The notes beneath the pieces were generated by a model. The model had not been told where the DNA came from and did not search any database. It was given only the letters and a program-made list of their open reading frames with translations. The position numbers and the translations under genes are program-made. Below are positions 55,473 to 64,000 of a stretch of 64,000 nucleotides of DNA, in pieces. Location of the stretch: NCBI RefSeq assembly GCF_002086275.1, contig NZ_MVHT01000014.1, positions 1 through 64,000 of the forward strand, in the 5' to 3' direction. Within the stretch, counting starts at the first letter, position 1, and each line of letters opens with the position of its first letter. The stretch is from Mycobacterium intermedium. Lineage in GTDB: Bacteria; Actinomycetota; Actinomycetes; Mycobacteriales; Mycobacteriaceae.

Positions 55473-56879
55473 TCAACAAGGTCGTGCACCGACCGCCGAC
55501 TCCAGTTCGGTCAGGCACGCCTCGGTCAATGGGATGAGTGAATCAATATCAGGTATCACCTCGGCGCCCGCGACATACCCAAATCCAATCCGATCGGCGT
55601 ATGAGCACGTCGTCACGTTGAGCGATTGGCCGTCAAAGACCGTCGACACCGGGTAGATCTCCTCGACAAGCGAGCCGTTCCAATACATTTCGGCGCGGGG
55701 ACCCGGCACGTGCGAGATCGGCAGGTTATATCCGGTACGGACATTCGGCGTGAAAGGCAGCAGGGGCGAGATCACCGTCGCGGCGATGCTTCCGGCGTTG
55801 GTCAGCAGCGATGCGGTGGAGCCACGTTTGGCTACCCACTGTTTCCCCTCCAGCATCGACCGGTGGATCAGCCGCAGACGCACCGCCGGGTCGTCCAGGT
55901 GCGTGCCCAGCGGACACATCCAAAGACCGAACATGTTGCCGTGTTGCTCGTTGGCTGGATTGCCGGCACGGCTACGCACGGTAATCGGGCAGCTCGCCAC
56001 CAGTGACTGCGTGGGCAGTTCCCCACGTTCATTCAGCCATCGACGCAGGACGCCGGATACCACCGCGGTTGCCACATCGTTGGCGGTCACGTTGGCCGCG
56101 TCCTGGACGGCCCGAATTCGGCTCTTGGCCCAGCTAGCCGCACAGACGGCGCGCTGAGGCCCCAGACGATCGTTGAACCTCGTACGAGGCGCTCCGAACG
56201 GCAACACGGTACGGTGCCCGACCAGGCTGTCGATGACAATGTTCAGTTCGCCCGTGATGACGTGCTCGGCCAACTCGATACCCGACGCCGCCTTTTCGAC
56301 TGCCGAACGTATCGGCCCCACCAAGCGATGCACCAATCCCCCCGGCGCTGTCGGTACCGCCGATTCGCCGCCGCGGTCGGCATAGAAGGGCGTCATCGAT
56401 CGGACTTGTGGGTCGTCGCTCAGCGCATCGGCGATCATCCGGAATCCTGCGACACCGTCGGCAAGGGTGTGATGCACCTTGAGGTAGAAGGCGAAGCGAC
56501 CATCGTCGAGACCGTCGATCAGATACGACATCCACATTGGACGCGACCGGTCAAGGCGCTCGGCATCCAGCTCGCCGATCAACGGCCAGAACTCGGCGCG
56601 CTCTGAAGAGATGGTGCGTCGCTGGCAATGTCGGCTCAAGTCAACGGTATCCACTTCTCGCCAGACCCAAATGCCGCCGGTATCAAGACCGCAATGCGGA
56701 TATCTGCGCAGTCGCGGGTCAACCGAATCGCACTTGTTCGCCGCGGCATACAGTTCGTCGGCATAGTCCGATCCGGCATCGGGTGGCGGCGACAAGATCA
56801 GCACAGCGCCGACGTGCATGGGGTTGGCGATCACTTCCGCGGTCATCATCGCGGCATCGAGCGGATCGAGCGGGTCCAT
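55473..56879 (-). CDS. WS/DGAT-family acyltransferase
   Basis: 468 residues. HHTLADG in FYLKVHHTLADGVAGFRM, NVTANDVATAVVSGVLRRWL, and ISHVPGPRAEMYWNGS are the family signatures. Makes triacylglycerol or wax ester, probably with different preference from the Tgs1-like gene 3.4 kb away. It lies ten bases downstream of the hydrolase gene and is likely co-transcribed with it from the DosR-box promoter at 58174. Confidence 0.92.
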   Translation of the reverse strand: MDPLDPLDAAMMTAEVIANPMHVGAVLILSPPPDAGSDYADELYAAANKCDSVDPRLRRYPHCGLDTGGIWVWREVDTVDLSRHCQRRTISSERAEFWPLIGELDAERLDRSRPMWMSYLIDGLDDGRFAFYLKVHHTLADGVAGFRMIADALSDDPQVRSMTPFYADRGGESAVPTAPGGLVHRLVGPIRSAVEKAASGIELAEHVITGELNIVIDSLVGHRTVLPFGAPRTRFNDRLGPQRAVCAASWAKSRIRAVQDAANVTANDVATAVVSGVLRRWLNERGELPTQSLVASCPITVRSRAGNPANEQHGNMFGLWMCPLGTHLDDPAVRLRLIHRSMLEGKQWVAKRGSTASLLTNAGSIAATVISPLLPFTPNVRTGYNLPISHVPGPRAEMYWNGSLVEEIYPVSTVFDGQSLNVTTCSYADRIGFGYVAGAEVIPDIDSLIPLTEACLTELESAVGARPC

Positions 56880-56889
56880 CTCGTCTCAA

Positions 56890-58140
56890 CTAGGCAGGGC
56901 GGGCACATCGAGTCGGTGGACCATCCAGAAGTCCTGACTGCTGCAATGCATCCCAGACGAAGCGCTGCACCGGTTGAGAGCGGAAGAATCCGGTGTGACC
57001 GCCTGGATACCAGACGATTTCGGGCTTGCCCCAGTGCTTCCAGAGACGGTTGACCTGCTCCCGGGGATGCACGAGGCGGTCAGCGATGCCGGCATAGATA
57101 AACCGGCCCGACATGGACACCAGCGGGGTCAACGACAGAGGTGACACCATCTGTCCGATAGGTGCGGCCAACTGCATCGTGTGCAGCCGAGGGTCGTCGT
57201 GGCGAAGGCCGGAGTGTCGGGCCAGAACGTCGACGAGATCGGCCACGGGCACACCGAGAATGGCGCAGGAAAGTCCGTCTTCGAGGCTGGCGACCAGCGC
57301 CGCGATATAGCCGCCCAGCGAAAGACTGTTCAACCCAATCCGTGCGGCCGGCTCCTGTGAACGGATCCAGGACAACAGCCGACGGATATCCCAGACGGCC
57401 TGGGCTGTCGCGTGCACGTTGTCTAAGACGTCTTCGCCGGGAAACACGGCCCCCTTCGGCAATCCGTGCGCCCGGGGTCCGTGCATCGGCAGGACCGGTA
57501 TGACGACATTGAGACCGAGCTCCTCATGCAACTTCCAGGCCCGAAACAGGGCAAGATCAATTGCGGCGCGGCCCATTTCAGTACCGTGCACGCACACCAA
57601 CCAGGGCCGCGGTTCCGCATGACGCAGTAACAGCGCGTATTCACGGTTGTTGGCGGTGTAGGACTGCCACCGTTGCGCACCGGGCTCTTGCGGATGTGGC
57701 AGGTATTCACTGTCGAAGCTGATGCGATAAAACGAGGGTCTGCGTCCCTTCACTTTGTGAACCGTGACCTCTGAAAGCGGTGGAGGCGCAGCGAAGAACA
57801 GCTCGGGATGGCTCAATAGTCCACTGTCGCCGAAGAAATCAAGCGCTGCGATCACTTCCTCAGTGATGCGCTCGAACACTTCAGGATGGCTGATCGGCCT
57901 CCGCACTTTGAGGCCCATCAGGGCGATTTCATCGCGAAAGGCTTGTGCCGCTATGGCGACCGTCGGACGTGCGATCGGAAGCTCATCCGGCGCTTGGCCA
58001 AGGTACTCGCGCCACGACTGCAACAAATACTGGCCGGTGTGCATGAAGGGCGCCATAGCCCCGACTACGCCGGTCGTAGCCGATATGTAGTCGTTCGACG
58101 GCCCCGATGTCCGGTGATCCTCATTGCTGGGTCTGGCCAT
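56890..58140 (-). CDS. Alpha/beta hydrolase, ABHD18/DUF2048-like
   Basis: 416 residues. Core features: PWLVCVHGTEMGRA (oxyanion), RIGLNSLSLGGYIAALVASL (Ser nucleophile), LVHPREQVNRL and WYPGGHTGFF (His). The N-terminal about 130 residues are family-specific. A lipase or lipid-modifying role next to an acyltransferase is reasonable, supplying diacylglycerol or fatty acid (inference). A strong DosR-box-like palindrome lies 34 bases upstream of its start. Confidence 0.85.
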   Translation of the reverse strand: MARPSNEDHRTSGPSNDYISATTGVVGAMAPFMHTGQYLLQSWREYLGQAPDELPIARPTVAIAAQAFRDEIALMGLKVRRPISHPEVFERITEEVIAALDFFGDSGLLSHPELFFAAPPPLSEVTVHKVKGRRPSFYRISFDSEYLPHPQEPGAQRWQSYTANNREYALLLRHAEPRPWLVCVHGTEMGRAAIDLALFRAWKLHEELGLNVVIPVLPMHGPRAHGLPKGAVFPGEDVLDNVHATAQAVWDIRRLLSWIRSQEPAARIGLNSLSLGGYIAALVASLEDGLSCAILGVPVADLVDVLARHSGLRHDDPRLHTMQLAAPIGQMVSPLSLTPLVSMSGRFIYAGIADRLVHPREQVNRLWKHWGKPEIVWYPGGHTGFFRSQPVQRFVWDALQQSGLLDGPPTRCARPA

Positions 58141-58173
58141 GGTTGCAAACTAACAAGCTTGTCGCGCCACAGG

Positions 58174-58193
58174 TTAGGGACCTAAGACCCGTG
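58174..58193 (-). promoter_or_regulatory. DosR box upstream of hydrolase-WS/DGAT operon
   Basis: Read on the + strand, TTAGGGACCTAAGACCCGTG matches the DosR consensus at 15 of 20 positions. A weaker second copy (GAGGACTTTCGGG on the minus strand) follows at about 58200-58216. Paired sites are common in this regulon. Confidence 0.65.
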
Positions 58194-58236
58194 CAAGTCA
58201 CCCGAAAGTCCTCGACCCTATGCGGGCCCGTTAAGG

Positions 58237-59112
58237 CTATGCGGGCCGTGCCACTATGACGGGAGTGACGACCGAGTGCAAGACGGCGTTGCTGACCGAA
58301 CCCAGCAGTGCACGGGCCATGCCACCCCGGCCGTGACTACCCACCACGACGAGCTGAGCGGATTCAGACTCTTCAATAACCGCTCGGCCTGGATGGTCAA
58401 GAACAACAATGCGTTTCACGCTGACATCGGGATAGCGCTCCTGCCAGCCCGCGATGTATTCAGCGAGGTTCCGTTCCGCTTCGTCTGCCCATTCCAACCA
58501 CGGGCGCTGATAAACCGCGACGTCGCTCCATGCATGCACGACCTTGAGCCCGACACCACGCCGCGACGCTTCTTCGAGTGCCACGGCGAGAGCCAGGTCG
58601 GACGCCGGTGAACAGTCGATGCCGACCAACACCGGAGCTTGATTGGAGCGCGGCAGGTAGGAAGCCTCTTCGTGGATGACCGCGACCGGACACTTGGCGC
58701 TACGCACCACGCCATCACTGACCGACCCCAATAACACACGGCCCACCGCACCACGACCTGTGGACCCGACGACGACGAGGTCCGCATCGCTGGACATCTC
58801 GACGAGGGTGGGTACCGGCGGCAACTCCTTCACTTCGCTTGCTATCGCAATGGTTCCGTCCCCCACCGCCTCTCGGGCGATCTTCACCGCCTGCTCGAGA
58901 ACCTGCTGGCCGTCTTGTTCCTGCCAGAATGAAACCCCGTCCGGGAGAGGGATTTGCGGGTACGTGGGCACGAATGGCTTGAAGGTGTGGACCAATGTCA
59001 GGTGCAATTTGCGCAGCGCCGCGTCTCGTGCGGCCCAGCTGACGGCGGCGTTCGATGCGGCCGATCCGTCGACGCCGACGACGATGCCATAACGCGTCAC
59101 GTTTGTAGACAT
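58237..59112 (-). CDS. Universal stress protein, tandem UspA domains
   Basis: 291 residues. ATP motifs VVGSTGRGAVGRVLLGSVS and VVGSHGRGGMARALLGSVS; domain starts DGSAASNAAV and DCSPASDLA. It lies directly downstream of the M50 protease gene, the same pairing as Rv2625c-Rv2624c in M. tuberculosis, and is probably in that transcription unit. Confidence 0.93.
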   Translation of the reverse strand: MSTNVTRYGIVVGVDGSAASNAAVSWAARDAALRKLHLTLVHTFKPFVPTYPQIPLPDGVSFWQEQDGQQVLEQAVKIAREAVGDGTIAIASEVKELPPVPTLVEMSSDADLVVVGSTGRGAVGRVLLGSVSDGVVRSAKCPVAVIHEEASYLPRSNQAPVLVGIDCSPASDLALAVALEEASRRGVGLKVVHAWSDVAVYQRPWLEWADEAERNLAEYIAGWQERYPDVSVKRIVVLDHPGRAVIEESESAQLVVVGSHGRGGMARALLGSVSNAVLHSVVTPVIVARPA

Positions 59113-59242
59113 TTGCCTCTCCTTCGGATGCGCCTTAGCTGCGGCCGAGAAACGCTATCGCGTCGAGCTTCCCCCACGATCGGCTCCGAGACCAGAGCGC
59201 ATTCATTGGCATCCATTTCACTCCCCAAGGGTCTCCGATGCC

Positions 59243-60400
59243 CTAGCTGTGCGCGTGGTGGTCGACCTGCCCCGGCCTGGCTAGCCGGTATATCTCGATC
59301 AGCCGGGCGAGATCAGCCGATGTGACGATGCCGACCACCCTGCCCTCGTCATCGACAACCAGGGCACGGCTCCGCGCACCGACCGGTGTCATTCGCTGCA
59401 GCAGCACGTTGAGCGGCTCGCCAGGAGTCGCGGTGGGTACGTCGCCCAACGGCACCGCGATCTCGCTGACGGTGGTCATCGCACGCCTGTCCGGCAAAAC
59501 GTCTCGAAGCTGGCGCAGCGTCACCAATCCGGTGATCGATCCATCACGGTCAGCGACTGGATACGCCGAGTGCCGATCCCCGAGCAGGTAGCGCTGAATG
59601 AAATCATCGACACCGATCCAGCCGGGAGCCGTACGCGGTTGCGGGGTCATTGCGTCGGCGACGCACATGCCGGTGAACATCTGCTGCGTCTTGGCGTCCT
59701 CTTCCTCCTCGCGTGCCGCCATCAAGATGAACCAACCGATAAACGCCAGCCAAACGCCACCAATGATGCCGCCCAGGAGAAACTCCGCCAGACCCAAAGT
59801 GATCAGGACAATGGCCACCACTCGACCGGAATGCGCCGCCGCGATAGTGGCACGCACCTTGTCGCCGTGGCGGCGCCACAAACGGGCCTGCACCACCCGA
59901 CCGCCGTCCAGCGGCGCCCCCGGCAGTAGGTTGAACACTCCCAACAGCAGGTTGACCGCGGCGAGCCACCACGCGACGCTGACGACGATAACGGGGGCCC
60001 ACATGGCGTCGAGCGTGATCGCGCCGGCGGCAAACGCCGCAGACAACGCCAGGCTGGTGGCCGGCCCCGCGATGGCGATCCGGAACGCCGCATCTGGCGT
60101 CTTCGCCTCATCCTCGATCGCCGTCACCCCACCGACGATCCATAACGTCACCCCTTTCACATTCAAACCCGCTCGGCGCGCGGCAATTGCATGCGCAAGC
60201 TCGTGTGCCAGCAGCGACGCCAACAGCACCAGCGCCCCGCATACGCCGGCCAGCCAGTAGGCGGGGCGCACGTAACCCGTGGCGACACTGGGCAATTCGG
60301 TTGCAAGGCTCCAGGTAAACAGCCACAGGATGACGATCACGCTCCAGTGGACTTTGACCCGGAACCCCGCGATCAGTCCTAGCGGGATGGTTTCACGCAT
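59243..60400 (-). CDS. rip3: M50 site-2-protease with two CBS domains (Rip3-like)
   Basis: 385 residues. Zn site HELAH in [20 protein letters not shown] and the second motif [13 protein letters not shown]; six hydrophobic helices; C-terminal CBS pair ([32 protein letters not shown] and [28 protein letters not shown]). Cleaves membrane proteins in response to a ligand of the CBS domains. ATG 60400 has AAGGGA upstream. Synteny with a USP matches Rv2625c. Confidence 0.93.
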   Translation of the reverse strand: MRETIPLGLIAGFRVKVHWSVIVILWLFTWSLATELPSVATGYVRPAYWLAGVCGALVLLASLLAHELAHAIAARRAGLNVKGVTLWIVGGVTAIEDEAKTPDAAFRIAIAGPATSLALSAAFAAGAITLDAMWAPVIVVSVAWWLAAVNLLLGVFNLLPGAPLDGGRVVQARLWRRHGDKVRATIAAAHSGRVVAIVLITLGLAEFLLGGIIGGVWLAFIGWFILMAAREEEEDAKTQQMFTGMCVADAMTPQPRTAPGWIGVDDFIQRYLLGDRHSAYPVADRDGSITGLVTLRQLRDVLPDRRAMTTVSEIAVPLGDVPTATPGEPLNVLLQRMTPVGARSRALVVDDEGRVVGIVTSADLARLIEIYRLARPGQVDHHAHS

Positions 60401-60437
60401 TCTTGTTCCCTTCGAAATCCACTGGTACACAAACGTA

Positions 60438-61040
60438 TTACGCTGCGGGGCGGGCGCTCGACGACTTGGTTCGTTCCGCCCGGCGTTTGACGCTGAGCAG
60501 AAATCCCCTGATGCCCAATGCCATCAGCGGTCTGATCAGTTCCACGGCAAACACCTCGCCGGGGTGCCGCAGGGCGACTCTGACGCGCATGAGAAGTCGA
60601 GTGCGGTCCTCCCAGTGGGACTGAAGGTGGAATGACACCACCACATTCCCCGCCAGACCGGGTTCGGCCAGGCTGAGGACGATATGGCTGTCCGGCACGA
60701 TCTCGACAACGGTGAAACGTAGGGTGTGGTGTCGTCCCACCGGGCCCGGGAATCCCACGTGCAGTGGGTCTCCTACCGCAATGTCCACCACATCATCCGG
60801 CCGGCAAAAGCCACTGGCGAGTTGGCCCGTCCGCAAAACCTGGAGCAAGACCGCAGCTACCGGCGCATCCACGTAAACCGCCTCGGTCGTTTGGATTGCC
60901 GGGTCCCGCACCAACGCGTCACCGACCAGGCTCATTTGGGATTCCGCTTTGGTCGCGCCCCAATTTCGGTAGTAGCGTCGAGAGCAATACAACGCGGCGA
61001 GCAAAGCGGTAGCTTTCGCGACGCGCCTGATCGTGGTCAT
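60438..61040 (-). CDS. SRPBCC-like membrane-anchored protein
   Basis: 200 residues. A short N-terminal hydrophobic stretch ([15 protein letters not shown]) is followed by a helix-grip-like domain: [83 protein letters not shown]. Pattern fits lipid-binding SRPBCC/DUF2867-type proteins; ligand unknown. ATG 61040 is used because sequence upstream belongs to a broken acyltransferase. Followed by rip3 after 37 bases. Confidence 0.7.
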   Translation of the reverse strand: MTTIRRVAKATALLAALYCSRRYYRNWGATKAESQMSLVGDALVRDPAIQTTEAVYVDAPVAAVLLQVLRTGQLASGFCRPDDVVDIAVGDPLHVGFPGPVGRHHTLRFTVVEIVPDSHIVLSLAEPGLAGNVVVSFHLQSHWEDRTRLLMRVRVALRHPGEVFAVELIRPLMALGIRGFLLSVKRRAERTKSSSARPAA

Positions 61041-61045
61041 ACCAC

Positions 61046-61530
61046 CAGTCTGGTCGGGAAATTGCGTTTTCGACGAGGGTCCTTGGTCCTCGGCGAATCC
61101 GACAAAGTGCTCCGGCGCACACCACTCAAAGTGCGAGCGCCAACACCTCGTCGAAGCCGGCGACCAGGCAATCGTGGAAGACATCGACGTCCTGGAGCCC
61201 TCGATCAGGGTGCACTCCCAGAGTGGACGAGCCCGATCGAAGTCGGGGGCCTCGACTCTGCGCAGGTGGAAGACAAGGTCGAACTCGTTGTCGAATTCCC
61301 AGCGCGGCGGGGCCAACCCGGATGAGGGGACCACCCGTTGCCTAAACGCCGGCACTGCCGACTGAGCAGCTCAAATCGCTTGGTCAACTCCTGCCAGTCC
61401 GGCGGCCGGTCAAACAGCACGAGCACAACAATCGTCGAAAGCAAACAGGGATCGCTCTCGATCGACCAGATGAAGGCATCACTGCTGCGGAGGAATCCGT
61501 TTATTGCTGGCCCTCGGTGCTCGGTATGGG
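61046..61530 (-). pseudogene. Decayed WS/DGAT acyltransferase
   Basis: Fragments in three frames together spell a WS/DGAT N-terminus: INGFLRSSDAFIWSIESDPC and LLSTIVVLVLFDRPPDW, then RQRVV..PPRWEFDNEFDLVFHLRR and RPLWECTLIEG in a second frame, then LQDVDVFHDCLVAGFDEVLA in a third, where HHxxxDG has become HDCLVAG. At least two frameshifts and a deletion of the rest. Its upstream end overlaps the nitroreductase stop. Confidence 0.8.
61075..61093 (-). promoter_or_regulatory. DosR-box-like site inside the acyltransferase remnant
   Basis: CCGAGGACCAAGGACCCTC on the minus strand resembles the site at 40833 (GAGGACCAA-GACCC). It is 35 bases before the SRPBCC-like gene and could drive it. Confidence 0.35.
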
Positions 61531-62514
61531 GTCGCTATCGGTTAGCCACTCGACGATCTCGGCGAGGGGACGCCGCGGTGTCGCCGGCAACGGATCCGCA
61601 TTGATAGGGGCCCAACCAATCCGCAGCAGCATCTGTGGGTAGCTGCTACCACCAAAGACCTCAGTGCGAACGGCTTCACGGGTCTCAGCGATCTCGAGTG
61701 GCTCGGTTACCGGACAGCTGGCCAAGCCCATCGCCGTCGCGGTAAGTAGCACGATGCTCGTCGCCTCCCCCGCCCGCAGCTGCGACAGTCGGTCGTCGTC
61801 GTTGGTGCCCAGCGCCAGAATCACGGCATTGTCGTCGATCGATGAGGTGTCGGGGGGCATCGGTAACGCGGCGCCGGCGAATTGCCGACTGGGCACCATC
61901 GCCGTCGGATCCGGCACGGGGATGTTTCGGGCCGGCACCCCAACCGTGGAGGCATGCCGCCCAGTCCAGGTGGCGAGTTCGGTGAAGTAATCAGGGTCTG
62001 CCGCATGCTCCGACACCGATTGCGACACAATGGCACTCAAGGAGCTCATCGACTCGACACGATGCAGCACGACTCCGCTCCGGGCGGCTCGCGCGGCCAT
62101 CAATGCGATGTCAGCCACCGGGACCTGCCAGAAGCTGTAGAGTCGCCGGTCGGTTCGCCGCCGCGGGATCGCAGCGGCGAGCGTGATGTCGAGCTGATCG
62201 GGTACGTGCCGACTCACCTGGATTGCCGCCAGGTGGGCGGGCTCAGCTGGGTTCGGCAGACGCGTGACCTTCGCCTGCCATCCGAGGGCCGCCAACGCCA
62301 CCACGCAGTGGTGCAGTGCCGCACCGCAGCTCAACATCAGATCGCGGCCATCGGGGTCAGTGTGAGGAAGCTGCAGGCTGGCGTCGGCATACAGGTGCAA
62401 GCTGGACTGACCGACCCGCCACCGCCACGGCTGCGTGTTGTGCACGGAGGGCGCACGAGACGCAAGCGTCAATGCGGTCTGGTTTGTCCCCGCATCTGGG
62501 AAATGTGCGTTCAT
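61501..62514 (-). CDS. Acg-family nitroreductase-like protein
   Basis: 337 residues. N-terminus LTLASRAPSVHNTQPWRWRVG, middle IPRRRTDRRLYSFWQVP, C-terminus LRIGWAPINADPLPATPRRPLAEIV: the flavin-nitroreductase-like Acg group (Rv2032, Rv3127, Rv3131), all DosR-regulated in M. tuberculosis. These bind FMN but show little nitroreductase activity and may store flavin. ATG 62514 has AAGGA upstream. A DosR-box-like sequence lies about 110 bases before it. Confidence 0.93.
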   Translation of the reverse strand: MNAHFPDAGTNQTALTLASRAPSVHNTQPWRWRVGQSSLHLYADASLQLPHTDPDGRDLMLSCGAALHHCVVALAALGWQAKVTRLPNPAEPAHLAAIQVSRHVPDQLDITLAAAIPRRRTDRRLYSFWQVPVADIALMAARAARSGVVLHRVESMSSLSAIVSQSVSEHAADPDYFTELATWTGRHASTVGVPARNIPVPDPTAMVPSRQFAGAALPMPPDTSSIDDNAVILALGTNDDDRLSQLRAGEATSIVLLTATAMGLASCPVTEPLEIAETREAVRTEVFGGSSYPQMLLRIGWAPINADPLPATPRRPLAEIVEWLTDSDPIPSTEGQQ

Positions 62515-62621
62515 GACATCCTTTTCCCGTTCGAAGTGTCCGTTCGAAGTGCCCGTTCGAAGCCCTGTCATCAACGATCGCGTGAACAGGGCGCCGCAAC
62601 GAGGGCATGCCGTCCCTAATG

Positions 62622-62641
62622 GAGGGGACTTTGGACCATTT
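62622..62641 (-). promoter_or_regulatory. DosR-box-like site upstream of nitroreductase
   Basis: GAGGGGACTTTGGACCATTT (+ strand) keeps the half-site GGGGACTTT and agrees at about 12 of 20 consensus positions. Confidence 0.4.
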
Positions 62642-62683
62642 CCGGGTCGTTGAGTTGCTTAACGCCAGCTTGCTGAGCGGAGC

Positions 62684-63550
62684 TCAGCCGACGACGTCGA
62701 AGATCGCTGCGGCAGAGGTGACGGGTTTGTCCGCGTTGCCCTCGTCGTGCAGCAGCATGCGCACGCCCACCCGCCCGGACCGGCCGGCGTGCGCCGTGCC
62801 CTCCACCCGGAACGGGCCCACCTTGCCTCGCGCCATGAACATGACATGCCAGCTGACCACCTGCACCTTGCGGGTGCCCACAAGATCGGCCGCCAGATCC
62901 GTCGCCGCCGTCTCGAGGACGACGTGCTGCGGCCCGATGTGCAGCGCCGCATCCGGCGAGGCGAGTTCGACGCTCAACGGCGGCAGCACCCAATGTCCGT
63001 CGTCGCGCTTGCTCGCCCCGAACGCCGCCCACAACGGTGGCAGGTCCGGGGAGTCTTCGATGACCAACTCGGTTCCCGAAACATCCATCTTGCCAAGGCC
63101 TTCCGGCGGGATGCCGATGACGGCGCCCTGGCCTTCGTTGAAGGCGATCACCCGGTCCGGGTTGTCGGCATCGACGATCGTGCACCGCCCGTAGCCCATG
63201 GTCCGGCCTTGGTGCACGATCCCGGAACCCACGATCTCGATCCGGGTCACGTCGTAGCCGGGGTCAACGATCTGCACGGAGGCGATCACCGGGTTGGGCA
63301 CCGCCACCATGTCGGTCTGACACCCCTCGGGCGACGAAATGGCCAACGGCGCCACCATGATTCCGCCGGCCTCGTTGCGCATGTCGCGGCGGATGGCGAC
63401 GGTGTCGTCTTGCTCGCCGATGTTCATCGCCGAGTGCTTGCGCCCGATGTAGCGGTAGCTGAGCAGGCCGGTCCATCGCCGGTACAGCTCGTCGCGGTAG
63501 GCGTCGGAGTCGTTAGCCAACTCGCGGATGTCCCGTAGTCGCTCGCTCAT
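62684..63550 (-). CDS. Hotdog-fold-like protein, possible acyl-CoA thioesterase
   Basis: 288 residues. Two repeats with hotdog character: RRDMRNEAGGIMVAPLAIS ... TRIEIVGSGIVHQGRTMGYGRCTIVDADNPDRVIAF and LSVELASPDAALHIGPQHVVLETAATDL ... RVEGTAHAGRSGRVGVRMLLHDEGN. Catalytic residues are not certain. It lies 19 bases downstream of an acyl-CoA dehydrogenase, so a role in lipid or sterol side-chain degradation is likely. ATG 63550; GTG 63559 is an alternative. Confidence 0.65.
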   Translation of the reverse strand: MSERLRDIRELANDSDAYRDELYRRWTGLLSYRYIGRKHSAMNIGEQDDTVAIRRDMRNEAGGIMVAPLAISSPEGCQTDMVAVPNPVIASVQIVDPGYDVTRIEIVGSGIVHQGRTMGYGRCTIVDADNPDRVIAFNEGQGAVIGIPPEGLGKMDVSGTELVIEDSPDLPPLWAAFGASKRDDGHWVLPPLSVELASPDAALHIGPQHVVLETAATDLAADLVGTRKVQVVSWHVMFMARGKVGPFRVEGTAHAGRSGRVGVRMLLHDEGNADKPVTSAAAIFDVVG

Positions 63551-63569
63551 GTTGGCCACCTTTCTGCGA

Positions 63570-64000
63570 CTATGAGCGCGACGCGTTGCGTCGTACCTGG
63601 TTGAACGGCACGCCGCGGTCCGCGGCGTACTCGCGTGGAAAATTCAGCACCCGCTCGCCAATGACGTTGCGCGCCATCTCGGTAGTGCCGCCGCCGATGT
63701 TGGCGATCTGCCGGCCGATGTAGCGGGTGCCGACGTCGAGGAGCGCTGCGTCATCCGCGACGACGGCCGCCGGTCCGGCGACGGCTGCGGCCGTATCGGT
63801 TTCGATGTTGTGCGCTTCTGCCATGTGCAGCCGGATGATCGATCCCCCGGTAGGGGGCAAAGATCCTGCGACAACGGCGCGGTACACGTGGTCGCTGAGT
63901 TGTGCTTGCACCGCGCGGTGAACCAGCGCTCGGCCGACCATTTCGCGGACCCGTTCGTTGCCCTCCTGCCGCGCCGAACGCACCAGCGCTACCAGATCGA
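63570..64000 (-). CDS. Acyl-CoA dehydrogenase, C-terminal part (runs off right edge)
   Basis: About 143 codons of the C-terminal helical domain are visible. ANIGGGTTEMARNVIGERVLNFPREYA is the FadE FAD/dimer signature (GGTxExxRNxIxER). The frame is open to the end of the window (DLVALVRSARQEGNERVREM), so the start lies beyond. Co-directional with the hotdog gene, 19 bases apart. Confidence 0.9.
   Translation of the reverse strand, partial: DLVALVRSARQEGNERVREMVGRALVHRAVQAQLSDHVYRAVVAGSLPPTGGSIIRLHMAEAHNIETDTAAAVAGPAAVVADDAALLDVGTRYIGRQIANIGGGTTEMARNVIGERVLNFPREYAADRGVPFNQVRRNASRS

Overview
The window reads as the chromosome of a slow-growing Mycobacterium outside the M. tuberculosis complex. 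The evidence is a PE_PGRS gene, an mmpS-mmpL pair, FadE/TesB-type lipid genes, several WS/DGAT acyltransferases, and many relatives of the hypoxia (DosR/DevR) regulon: universal stress proteins, a GAF sensor kinase, an Acg-type nitroreductase, an M50-CBS protease, and an erythromycin-esterase/phosphoribosyltransferase fusion. No transposase, tRNA, rRNA or CRISPR array was found.

Layout. 0-8 kb: a tandem pseudokinase-kinase whose end looks frameshifted, a secreted coiled-coil/VanY-like protein, an alpha/beta hydrolase, an N-acetylglutaminylglutamine synthetase without its usual partner, a bestrophin-like channel and a decayed SDR. 8.3-15.1 kb: a tightly overlapping, very GC-rich six-gene operon on the minus strand: OleA-like thiolase, P450, OleC-like AMP ligase, GT2, OleD-like reductase, FkbM methyltransferase. 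It has no OleB and looks like an undescribed lipid/beta-lactone or beta-hydroxy-lipid pathway. 15.1-20.2 kb: a gene-poor gap holding a dif-like (XerC/XerD) 28-bp site, then an arsenic island (arsR, cadI/arsI, a TauD-type dioxygenase, acr3) and a vapB with truncated vapC, all bracketed by copies of a palindromic repeat. 20-25 kb: a transporter, TesB thioesterase, G3E GTPase, and a bacteriophytochrome-PP2C phosphatase whose chromophore cysteine lies upstream of any normal start codon. 25.5-33 kb: a PE_PGRS aspartic protease, TetR, mmpS, mmpL and a PucR-type regulator. 33.4-37.2 kb: a GT4/methyltransferase/alpha-toroid cluster.

37.2-62.6 kb is a dormancy-type island. It carries two intact USPs and one remnant, a P1B-5 metal ATPase with a C-terminal hemerythrin domain, a DevS/DosT-like kinase, the Rv2030c-like fusion, and an operon of acetyl-CoA-synthetase-like enzyme, E1alpha, E1beta, E2 and acyl carrier protein followed by a Tgs1-like acyltransferase. 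An MgtA-type ATPase, a second WS/DGAT with a hydrolase, the M50 protease and the nitroreductase follow. DosR-box-like palindromes lie upstream of several of these. A plausible joint role is to make acyl-CoA and store it as triacylglycerol during hypoxia, while stress proteins and cation pumps protect the cell. The window ends with a hotdog-fold protein and the C-terminus of an acyl-CoA dehydrogenase.
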